From assembly GCA_050084985.1 (NCBI GenBank), contig JBITNC010000002.1, forward strand, positions 1,736,001-1,800,000: a stretch of DNA of 64,000 bases, written 5' to 3'. Made by a program: the position numbers and the translations under genes. The notes under the pieces were generated by a model. That model worked only from the letters and a program-made list of their open reading frames with translations, was not told where the DNA came from and searched no databases. The number at the start of each line of letters is the position of its first letter. Within the stretch, counting starts at the first letter, position 1. This document shows positions 23,736 through 33,611 of this stretch, in pieces. The DNA comes from Nageia nagi. Lineage: Eukaryota; Pinophyta.

Positions 23736-23945
23736 TCATATAAGAAAAACATTTACCATTTTTTCAACTAATTTAATCCGACTACATCTAGGTGTCTTCT
23801 TGATTCTATTATCCTTCATCAATTTTCTTACTCTTTGAACATCATCCCAAGCCTCCACTTCAACATAAATATTTGAAATAAGAACATAACACATAGACCT
23901 TATTTCTAAGCTCCAAAAAAAAAGGATTTTTTCCATGTCAAATTC
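23736..23945 (-). pseudogene. PPR-protein fragment, copy 1 of 3
   Basis: On the minus strand the frame reads SMCYVLISNIYVEVEAWDDV, then RKLMKDNRIKKTPRCSRIKL and VNVFL. This matches the C-terminal E-type segment of plant PLS-class pentatricopeptide-repeat proteins (typically YVLLSNIYA..W..V..VR..M...G.KK.PG.SWIE). PPR proteins bind organellar RNA. This fragment has no start, no upstream PPR repeats and no downstream DYW domain. Two further copies follow within 500 bases. Confidence 0.75.
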
Positions 23946-23989
23946 CTCTTTTCTTACAAATTTTAGTTAAAAAAAGAATACTTTAGTTA

Positions 23990-24213
23990 ACTTAATTGAA
24001 CAATCTAACTTCATCTTGTACAGAAAAAACATGTACCCTTTTGTCAACTTCAATCCAATTATATCTAGGTGTCTTCTTGATTCCAGTATCCTTCATCAAT
24101 GTTATTACTATATGAACATCATCCCAAGTGCCCACTTTAACATAAATATTTGAAAGAACATAACACATGGACCTTACTTCTAGGCTCCAGCAAAAAAAGG
24201 ATTGTTGCCACAA
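23990..24213 (-). pseudogene. PPR-protein fragment, copy 2 of 3
   Basis: The minus strand reads RSMCYVLSNIYVKVGTWDDV, LMKDTGIKKTPRYNWIEVDK and VHVFSV. This is the best preserved of the three copies, with the E-type signature SNIY...W.D...LMK..GIKKTP...WIE. It shares non-coding flank with copies 1 and 3 (the ATTTTAGTTAA/GAATACTTTAG block), so the repeat unit of about 270 bp was duplicated after capture. Confidence 0.78.
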
Positions 24214-24269
24214 ATTCCCCTTTTCTTACAAATAGTTTAGTTGAAAAGAGAATACTTTAGTTAACTTAA

Positions 24270-24445
24270 TTGAATAATCTAACTTCATCTCGTATAAGAA
24301 AAACATGTACCCTTTTGACAACTTCAATCCAACTACATCTAGGTATCTTCTTGATACTACTATCCTTCATCAATATTCTTACTCTATGAACATTATCCCA
24401 AGTGCCTACTTCAACATAAATATTTGAAAGAACATAACATGGAGC
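24270..24445 (-). pseudogene. PPR-protein fragment, copy 3 of 3
   Basis: This is the third copy of the same E-type segment on the minus strand. The plus strand reads CTTCAATCCAACTACATCTA (SWIE side) through CATCAATATTCTTACTCTATG to AACATAACATGG. It is interrupted and slightly shorter than copies 1 and 2. Confidence 0.7.
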
Positions 24446-26109
24446 ATTCTACTATTGTAGTAAAATTCACATAACATAACAACAATGACATTATAAAAGT
24501 ACTTTAATAGTGACATTCACTTATTTTATTTTTGGGCTAGGAGTTTTTTGTTCCACATATGATCTATTATTATAAAATCCTAAAAATTAATTCTAAAAAG
24601 TTTAAGGATTCCTTCAAAAACCCTTCTCTAACTATAATAAAAATCAACAATAGTATTCACTTCAAATTTTAAAAGAGCACTTTATTTTTACTATACCAAA
24701 CATACTTAGTAAAATACATAAGACTTATATTTTAAAATATAATATAAGATAAAGCACAACACTTTTATGTGTTGTTTGTTTTATGGGATTTCTAGTTAAA
24801 GTATCACTAGTTATTAAAGATATGCATTTCAATGTTAAAGGAAGTAAGTAGAAAGTTGAAGCTTGTAACATATTGAAATAACAATGAGGTAAGATTGGAA
24901 TGTGAATGATGGCACAATGAGAAGGGTTTAAGGTACATTATCATAGTGCTTCTATAATTTAGGGTGAATGAAATGGATCAATCCTCTTGGGGAGATCACA
25001 TGCTAGAAGTTCCACTAAAGTTGAAATGTATCACCTAACACCTAACATGTAATCTTTTGTGAAAGCAATAAAGGACCTTTTGGTAGTAAAAGTAGGTAGA
25101 TAAAGGCATAAGCTAGAAAAAGCATACAAGAAACTAATATATAAAAAATTGCATCATTTACTAAATTAAAATGACATCATTTACTAAATTTACTAAAAAA
25201 AATTATTAAATTAACTAGATTTACTATATATAAAATTATATTAAATTTACTAAATTAATATCAAATTTACTAAATTTTATTTTATATAATTTAGTAGATG
25301 AAGCAAGTTTTGTGAAATTATGACTTTAAGAAGCAATTTTTTGGAGCATAAGAAGAGTTTTGTAAATTGGTAACAAAAAGCAAGTTTTTGGAGAACAAGG
25401 AACAATTCCAGAGTTTATAAACTCATAGGTATGTCCTTATTTTTTCCAACATTTCATTTTATGGTGCAATGTAAATAATTTATTTCAATTTCCTGGTGCA
25501 TTATTAAGAAGGAATGGATTTAATTTTGATTTTTTTGGTGCAATGTTGAGAAGGAATGGTTTTAGTTCTCGATTTCATGGTGCATTATTGATAAATTCAA
25601 CTAACAATTTTGGGTAATTTGAAAAATCCTAGCATATGGAATTACTTTCCAATTATGATGTATTATTGATCATTTCTAGTAAAAAATCATGGAAAATTCA
25701 AAAAAACCCTATCATTTGTAGTGTAAATTCATGGGGAATTGAAACATGCAAGTAAAAACTTACATACCTTTCTCCTCCCATAAAATGCAAAACCTTGTGA
25801 GTAAACATGCCAAAAAATTAAAAATTAAAAATTATAAATAAAAAAGTTAAAAAAAAAGTGAAATGAGGTATAAATCTAGTCAAATTTGAGTGAAATGAGC
25901 TAGAAGACCACTTACTTGGTGCTTCCCTGCTGGAAACTCAAATATGTATCCCCTCTAATCAATAAATAGCTTTGAGGAAAGTGACAGGTGGTACCCTTTT
26001 TTATTTTTTTGAATTGTTAGTGTAATTTGAAGCAAAAAGGGATGCAAATTTGCATGTTTTTGGCATTCATTTTTGCATCCAAAAATGCTTATTTAAAAAA
26101 AAAACTAAA
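24446..26109. other. D interior, non-coding with short degenerate repeats
   Basis: It contains runs of ATTTACTAAATT near 25150-25290 and degenerate repeats of ATGGTGCA...GAGAAGGAATGG near 25450-25600. A copy of the sub-terminal motif (AAAAAGGGATGCAAAT near 26035) is followed by an inverted TTTTGCATCC. I see no gene. Confidence 0.5.
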
Positions 26110-26765
26110 TTTAAAATCATTCTCATTTAGGTTAACAGTTAGGGTTTGGGTTAACAATTAGGAATTGGGTTAGGGTTAGAGTTAGGGTTAGTAGTTAGGG
26201 TTTGGTTTAGGGTTACTAGTTAAGGTTAGGGTTACAGTTATGGTTACTAGTTAGGGTTTGGGTCAAGGTTAGTAGTTATGATTACTATTAGCATTAGGGT
26301 TAAGGCTAGGGTTAGGGTTAGTGTTAAGGTTAATGTTAGGGTTAGTGTTAGTGGTTAGGGTTAGTGTCAGGATCATGGTTAAGGTTAGTGTTATGGTTAG
26401 GGTTAGGATTAGGGTTAGGGTAAGGGTAAGGGTTAGGGTTAAGGTTAGGATTAGGGTTAGGGTTAATGTTAGGGTTAGGGTTAGTGTTAGGGATAGTGTT
26501 AGGGTTAGGGTTAGTAGTTAGGGTACTTAATGGTTAATATTAGGGTTAGGGTTAATGTTAGGGTTAAGGTTAAGGTTAGTAGTTAGGGTACTTAATGGTT
26601 AGGGTTAGGGTTAGTATTAGGTAGCATTTGGGTTAAGGTTAGTGTTAGTAATGGTTGGCATTTGGGTTATAGTTTGTAGTGGTTAAGGTTAGGGTTAGGG
26701 TTAGATGTGGTTAGTAATTAGTATTTAGGGTTAGGGTTAGTGCAAGTTAGGATTAGGATTATTTT
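26110..26765 (+). repeat. degenerate telomere-like (TTAGGG-type) array inside D
   Basis: About 650 bases are dominated by GGGTTA/GTTAGG units with variants GTTAGT, GGATTA, GGGTAA and TTTGGG. The prevailing unit is the six-base TTAGGG, not the seven-base TTTAGGG usual at plant chromosome ends. The open frame at 26321-26521 (Val-Arg repeats) is produced by the repeat and is not a gene. Confidence 0.92.
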
Positions 26766-27934
26766 TATCAATAATGAATGGGATGCTACATGAAATGGAT
26801 AACTCGATCTCTCAATGGGAATGAGGCCTAGAAAATTTTGAGACACCATTACATCTCTAGCTTACCCATGGGTCCAATATTTGTAAAAGGATGAATTTTC
26901 CATTTATTTTGATATTTTCGATTCTCATCAAAATTCCTAGACCACTTATTATTCATAGTATTTCAAAAGATTATAATCTATCAAACCTTGGCTTAAGTGG
27001 CATGGTTATAATCACCAACTTGAAAAAGGTTTTTTCATCAACCAATATTACATCTAGTATTTACCCCTAATGATCATAATTTGGGGCTAACATTTAGGAG
27101 AGATTTCATGGATATATAAAAATTAGAATTTCTTTAGAAAAAGAATTCACTTTCTCTCTAACCTCATTTGTTGATAAACCAAGGAATGTCTTCATTAGGA
27201 TAAAATTTGTATCAATTTCAAACATACCAACATAAATAATGAATCATTTAAGGATCTAAAAGAACATTTCCCTCTTCACTTATAATAAAATATTGATATT
27301 TTATTCTAAACAACATAACAAAATGATTGGAAATGGTATCCTAACACCCCATTAATTCATATTTATAAGCCTAATTTTTATGATTGGTGGCTCTCTTCCT
27401 ACCTCATTATGATGGATACTTTTAATAAGTTTTGGATTCTCCATTCACCTAATCAAAATGGGGAGTTACTTTTTTAAATTTTATAGGGTTCCTACCAAGT
27501 GAGGCTAGATAAGACACTTTTACATGAAGCTACTCCTAATAAATTTATCTATGTTGATATAACGAGAGTTTATTGATATTTTGCTACAAACCTAAAAGTT
27601 AATTATGGAGATCATTCATTTCTATCACCATTAGCATGATCATTAAGAAGAGGAAAATGGCTTCTAACTTTAGATGGAAAATTGGGACCATGTTGCATAT
27701 GATTGATGATATCTCCTCTATTGCGTAGAATGTATATCATAATTTTATATTTGTAGTTGAAAAACTTTTACTTCTTTAATAATTTTAATTATAAAAGTTA
27801 AAAAAATTCTTGTGTATTTTTTGAGTTGATCTAAGATTGAAAGATTTATTGATTATTACTATTCATGTACTAATCTCTTTTTTATTTAAATTATAAAATA
27901 GGTTAGTCACTTGGCTTATATCATGCCACCAAGG
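26766..27934. other. D interior, unassigned
   Basis: A few stretches in one plus-strand frame look like decayed protein (around 27370-27460: NPNFYDWW and MMDTFNKFWILHSPNQN), broken by many stops. I cannot name the family. Confidence 0.35.
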
Positions 27935-28195
27935 CATGGGAGGAGTGATGTGTCATCGTATTTAGATATTCAAATGCCACTACCTTAGTGTCAAAGAGTT
28001 GTTAGGAATGATGTGTCATCTAATTCAGATGAGTTGCTTGCACCAATTACTAGGAGGTTGAGGAGTGATGTATCATTTGATTCAAAGGAATTACCTACAC
28101 TAGGTACTAGGAGGTCAAGGAGTGATGTATCATCTAATTCAAAAGAGTTGTTGTACTAATTATTAAGAGGTCAAGAAATGATGTGTCATTTGATT
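27935..28195 (+). repeat. ~65-bp tandem repeat with coding periodicity
   Basis: Four degenerate units are built on AGGAGTGATGTGTCATCT, each followed by a GATTCARAKGAGTTG-like block. Read as protein the unit is TRRxRSDVSSxSxELPxP. The repeat length stays close to a multiple of three, suggesting it came from a repeat in a protein, possibly upstream exons of a D gene. Confidence 0.6.
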
Positions 28196-28617
28196 TAGAG
28201 CCTAAGATATTTCTAACAAGTTCCATGATGAGGAGTAATGTTTCATCAGATGAGGATGAGGTAAGCTAAATGTTATTATGTATGATTTAAATGTAAGATC
28301 ATTTAAATTCTCATTTTTATTATATTATTTTCAATATTTAACTTTATTTTATTACTAATATTGTAGGAACAAAATGTGTAAAGGATCAATGACTCATCCT
28401 CATTATCAAAAGATGATGATGCCCATGAGGTAATTAATTAGGATCAAAATTTGATTTGATTTTTGTATTCTTATATATTAAATTATATCAAATAAAACTA
28501 AATAAAATTAATATGTAGATCCAGTAGGTAAAGCCAAAATAATACGTAGGTCCATCAAATGAAGTTAGAGAGATGTCTACAAGAACAAGATTTGAAAAGT
28601 AGCTTCATCAATTAGCA

Positions 28618-29356
28618 TTGGATGCATGTTCTAGTGCACATGAGCATCCAGTTGATCTACTAGAGGAGGATTTTTATGATTTGGGTTTGATGCATATGCC
28701 ACAAAAGCTACAACTTAAATATCAACATACATATGATCATGGGGCATACGGTGCATGGCCAACTAAAATTCCTTTTCCAAAGGCTTATGAGATATTTCCT
28801 TATTATGATCATCGATACATGATCAAACCATCTAAAAAGTGCTTTGGATATGGTTTTTTATACATAGTATTATGGTTGTTACTCCATGTTATGAGATAAA
28901 TCTATTGATACCATTTTGTAGGCTAGTTTACACAGTAATGGATTGGAAACAATTAGCATCATATATGTAAAGTATGTCCACATATGGATTATGTGTAAAT
29001 GCTTCTAAGATTCCATGTCTAATACATTCAAAACTCTTATACATTGATGGTTGACACCAAAAATACAAGGAAACATAGCTGGATACATAAGTAGTTGTGT
29101 AGGTGAAGAATGAGTACCAAATTATGAATTTCACCAATGTACTAATGATAAAGAAGACTTCATGGGTAGACAAATGAGTAATTATATAGTTGTTCCTATT
29201 AAAACTCTTAATTTTGGTGATGAGCTATTAGTTCACTACAATTACAAGATACCTAGTTCAAGACATAAGACACGAAGTTTGGAGTTAGGAAGTGATCAAA
29301 ATCAAAATGTAATAATTCATACAAGACCAAAGTCCATAACTAAAAATAAACATTAA
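28618..29356 (+). pseudogene. unassigned decayed gene with a possible SET-domain end
   Basis: The first frame (28618-28899) reads DLGLMHMPQKLQLKYQHTYD and continues through KAYEIFPYYDHRY to KKCFGYGF. After stops, 29070-29260 gives GNIAGYISSCVGEE, PNYEF and then PIKTLNFGDELLVHYNY. The order 'asparagine-rich turn, PNYEF, GDELLVHYNY' resembles the C-terminal half of a SET methyltransferase domain (N-H-S..PN and G-E-E-L..Y motifs), but the key NHS motif is not visible. It could be a captured host gene piece or a poorly known CACTA accessory gene. Confidence 0.35.
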
Positions 29357-29734
29357 TATATTATTAATGTGTACGAATGGATGTATTAATTTGTATGTAT
29401 GGATTATGTGTATGTTTGGATGTATCAATTTCTTATATGTATGGATATATCAAATTATATGTATGGATGTATTAATCTGTATGTATGTATCAAATTATAT
29501 ATATAGATTGATCATGTGTATCAATGGATGTATCAAATTACTTTGTACTTGTTACATTGATTTATTTTATTTTAAATTAATAGTTTGTAACAACTAATTT
29601 AATAGGAAACAAATATTCATTATGAGCATTCAAGAATGATAATTGTTACACCAACATTGCATCAAAATAATGTAAATAGGAAAGATAAGAAGATACTACA
29701 AAAAGCATGGACCCCTAAATAATATGCATAGTTT

Positions 29735-32330
29735 ATGTCTGAACCAAATCTAATAGCTCCTATTCAAATACCTATGTGGGATTCAATCATTCATGATGAT
29801 GAATTAAGAAAGGATAATATTGGTCATGATGATGATGATGTTGATGAAGAAAATGAAATTGATGGTTTACTTGAGTCCCTCTATGTTCATGTTGATGATG
29901 ATGAAATTCATGGTAACGAAAGAGATGAAGATTTAAAAAAGGATAGCATGTATAGTACTTCTAAAACTAAATTAAATGAAAGAAAAATAGAATTGTATTA
30001 TTGATGATCCTACTTCTGATGAACATAAAAGCCAAACATGGATGCTCAGATACAAGTTTCACTTCTCTTCTGAGGTATGAATTTTATTTTATTTTATGAT
30101 ATTTTAATTTCTATCAAATTAACTGCATAAATTATTTTTCATTGGTATTATAGGTTACTAAAAGAAAATTTATTGCCAAATGATAATGTCATCCCAGATT
30201 CATGCAAAAAAGCACATGACAATATGAAGGATGTAGGGGTCGAGTATAATTCATACCATGCATGTATTAATAATTTCATATTATGTAGAGGAGAAGAATA
30301 TGATACAAAGCCTGAATATCCAAAGTGTAAAGAATCAAGATACAATATCAAAATAGGGAAATAATAATCCACATAAGGTTTGTGTAATGTCATTCCTTAC
30401 TAGGTTGGTGCAAATATTCCAATGTAAGTCACTTGAAAAATTAATGGACTAGCATGCAAGAAATAGAAGTGAAGAAGGTGTGTTGTGTATGCCTATAGAT
30501 AGTAAAGCAATGAAACATATAGAGGAGAAGTGGGCCAAGAAATTTAAATATGAACCTAGGAGTGTTAGATTGGGTTTAGCAATGGATGGTGTCAATCCAT
30601 TTTTGAAACAAATATCCACTTATTCATGTTGGCCTATTGTTATAATTAATTATTACATACCTCTATGGATGTCTATAAGGAAAGAGCATTTGATGTTGGT
30701 TGTTATAGTCTCTAGAAGGAAACAAGTTTCTTAGACATACAATCAATCGACTATCATTATTTCTAAGGTTTCTCATGTTATATTATGGCTCTATGAAAAA
30801 AAATATAGCATGCATTTATTCTTATTTTCTAATATTGTATGCATTTTGACATGTAACATTTTGATGATATTATATTTTCATGAACGGATGGTTATCTTCA
30901 AAGGAGATACATATGGTTGCAATAGATCAATGGCATAGAGAAATTGTTAAAATTATCTACAAATTAGAAAAAGAATTGCCACCTAGATTTATGGACGTAT
31001 AAGTGCACCTATTGATCCATCTAGTAGATGATATTGACTTGGCAAGTGTTATGAGTGCTAGAAACATGTTTTTCATGGAGAGATTTTTAAAAGTGTTGAA
31101 TGGTTATGAGTGCTAGAAACATGTTTTTCATGGAGATATTTTTAAAAGTGTTGAAGGGATTTGTTAGAAAACATTCACATCCAAAAGGATATATGGGTGA
31201 GGGATACACTGTATAGGAATATATTTTTTATACAAGTGAGTATCTTTCCCAAATAGATGCTTTTGTCCCAAAGATGTAGAATGCAGATAAAGAAAATGAG
31301 AAATTAGAAGGAGAGGTCTTAGAAATAGGTGGAACATTGTATTTTATTAAAGGTATTAACTATGTTTTAGATATGTACATGCATTTTGGTTTTACAAATT
31401 GTATCAATACTTAATTACTAGCTAACAAGTATGTATTATAGTATTGTGAATTTATAGATTGTGACCTTTAAGAATCTATAAATTGATTTTTCATGATTCA
31501 TTATGCATGTTGCAAAAATTTGATTGAGTTGAACAAAACTAAAAGAAGAGAAATTGAATAAGAATGTGCATTGTTTTGTAAATAGAATCAAAGGGGTATG
31601 TCTAGTCTATCTAAAAATCTAAGACAGGAAAATTGGCCATAAGAATATCCAAGGTCATGGATGAAGAATGAAATTGAAATGAAATAACAAGCTATAGGAG
31701 GAAAAATAAATAAAGATGATCAAAATGAATTAAATATCACTATAGGATGCAAGTTTGAGATAATTATTTTTATTAATATTTTTATACAACTTTAATTTTC
31801 TTTTAAATATGTCCAAGAACTAATAAGATTTTTCATATAAATATGTGCAGGCACTTTCTTTTCCTACAATGTGGGCATATGGTTCACACTTCATAATAGA
31901 AAATAATGATGAGAGAAGAATGATATTTGATTATGGAGTGATGGTTGATTTTGATCAAGAAAGTCATGCAAGTTCAAGAGATACAAACTTGATACAAGGA
32001 AAATTAAAATATGTTGGAAAAATTCAAGAAATTATACAATTGAATTATAGGTCATTCTAGTGTGTGATATTTAAATGTAAGTGGTTTAAAACACTCTATA
32101 GAAGAACAATGTTGCATGATATGCCTAATGATTACTTTGCAATCAACTCCATATGCATTTTGCCTGACAATGGAGAGCCTTATATTTTATCGCAAATTTG
32201 TAATCAAATATATTTCATCCAAATGTAGATGATGACAAAAAGTGGTTTTTAATTGAATATAATCCTAGAGGAAAATATATTGTACATCTTGATTAGGAAG
32301 ATAATTTGTAATGATAATATTATAATTGAT
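29735..32330 (+). pseudogene. TNP2-type CACTA transposase (Transposase_21, DUF4218, DUF4216)
   Basis: This is the decayed transposase of element D, which in living copies cuts at the CACTA ends and reinserts the element. The acidic N-terminal part is at 29735-30004 (DDDDVDEENEIDGLLESL). A donor-like GAGGTATG near 30074 and acceptor ATTATAG near 30150 suggest an intron. The Transposase_21 core follows: LLKENLLPNDNVIPDSCKKA, HACINNFILCRGE, then DSKAMKHIEEKWAKKF and VRLGLAMDGVNPF (30480-30734). The DUF4218 part near 30880-31200 reads LEKELPPRFMDV, VHLLIHLVDD and FMERFLKVL. DUF4216 near 31980-32250 reads YVGKIQEIIQLNYRSF, CKWFKTLYRR and ILSQICNQIYFI. Stops and frameshifts break every part. Confidence 0.85.
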
Positions 32331-33576
32331 ATTCTTCTCATATGTGTCTTGACTTTTCATATGTGTATCTTGCTCATTGCTTATGGTATGATCTATGACC
32401 ACTTTAATTACTTTTAGTATGATCTATGATCTATGAAATTTTGAGATGTTGATGATTTATGAATGCTTTATGAGTTGTGCTTAGTTTCAGTACATGATTA
32501 AATATACTTAATTATTTATATTTAACTCTATGTAAACAATTACAAATGGTATGTTTACAAAAAGAACACAATGGATTAATGAAGATAGGCTTGAATTGAT
32601 TTTTTTTGCTAAAATGATAAGGCAACTATGAAATCATATAATGATAATTTAAGATAATGATACTAACTTAATGCTTTATGGTATTAAGGTTAAGTTTATG
32701 TTGGAAAGAGGAATAACAAAAATAAAGAATGGTGGAATAGGCTAATACCTAGAGTATGAACCCTTCAAAGAAAGCCTTCAACTTATATAACCTATCATTT
32801 GGGTTAATTAATAAACTAAAGTATGTTGTGATAAATTAAATTTAGAACCTAGATCTTAAGGATGGACATATAAGATCAATATAATTGAAATAACATAAAA
32901 AGATAAAACCTAAGTATTAAGAATGTATCACATAACAAGCTTTAGTGGCTATGTTATTGAATGAGAGAATAAACTTAGGAGGGTTCATTACAAGATGGTG
33001 TCTTAGAACACCAATTTACTCCAAATTTGAAGGAAACATGTGAAAAATTATTTTCCATCATTTGAATATAATGATCATGCAATATCAAATGAAACATTTT
33101 AAGTGAATCATTCAAGTAAGGTTAATCGTTACAAGTTGTGTAACTTCATCAAATGAAAGAGTTTGATTAAGGGATTCCTTATTATAGTCATGTACTATAA
33201 TAAGGAATCCAAAATGACTTAAGTAAGGTTAATCGTTACAATTGTGTAAAAATTCATCTAAGGTAGTTGAATGTCATAGTAAAAATGACTTCAAAAAATA
33301 ATTCCTTGTCTAAGTCTTTTCAATGCAAAATGGTGTTTAAATTTATGTGTTAATGCCTTAGAAAATATCAAAAACTCATTGCTACCCATTTTGTTTTTAG
33401 ATTCCAATGCAAACTTTGCATCCAAATTTGCATCAATTTTTTCATCCTTTGGAATACCTTGTGTCAAAATTTGTGTCCTTTTTTGCCTCAAAAAAAATGA
33501 AAAGAAAAAGGTTATGATGTATGTTGACATAAGAGAATGCAAAATAACATCATTTTCTATTTTTTGTGATTGAAAA
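32331..33576. other. D right sub-terminal region
   Basis: This is non-coding AT-rich DNA. GGTTAATCGTTACAA occurs twice (near 33120 and 33229). The outer 250 bases hold repeated TTTGCATC words in both orientations. The minus-strand frame at 33291-33770 runs across the transposon end into B and is not a gene. Confidence 0.6.
33172..33210. repeat. perfect 17-bp inverted repeat (hairpin)
   Basis: The arms GGATTCCTTATTATAGT (33172-33188) and its exact complement (33194-33210) are separated by CATGT. This could be a small remnant of a hairpin-type element or a structure used by D. It has no coding context. Confidence 0.85.
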
Positions 33577-33611
33577 CACAAAAAGGGATGCAAATCAACC
33601 TTTTGGTAGTG
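33577..33611 (-). repeat. D right terminal inverted repeat
   Basis: On the minus strand it reads CACTACCAAAAGGTTGATTTGC and on into ATCCCTTTTTG. It pairs with 17472-17506. Confidence 0.8.

Larger units (their letters stand above)
17472..33611 (+). mobile_element. D: CACTA (En/Spm-type) DNA transposon inserted in B gag
   Basis: The left end begins CACTACTAAATATACTTGG and the right end is the inverted CACTACCAAAAGG. Both are followed inward by GATTTGCATCCYTTTTT. Copies of TTTGCATC in both orientations crowd the outer 300 bases on both sides, as expected for the sub-terminal transposase-binding repeats of CACTA elements. The interior encodes a decayed TNP2-type transposase (29735-32330). The neighbouring host sequence is B gag on both sides (codons near FRKYDKKG left, CCHC region right). 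I could not confirm a 3-bp target duplication (AAA left, GTG right). Passengers are element E, PPR fragments and a telomere-like array. Confidence 0.87.

Noticed and set aside
26321-26521. Open frame encoding a Val-Arg repeat protein
   Set aside because: It is the translation of the TTAGGG-type array in one frame, with no start context and no other gene features.
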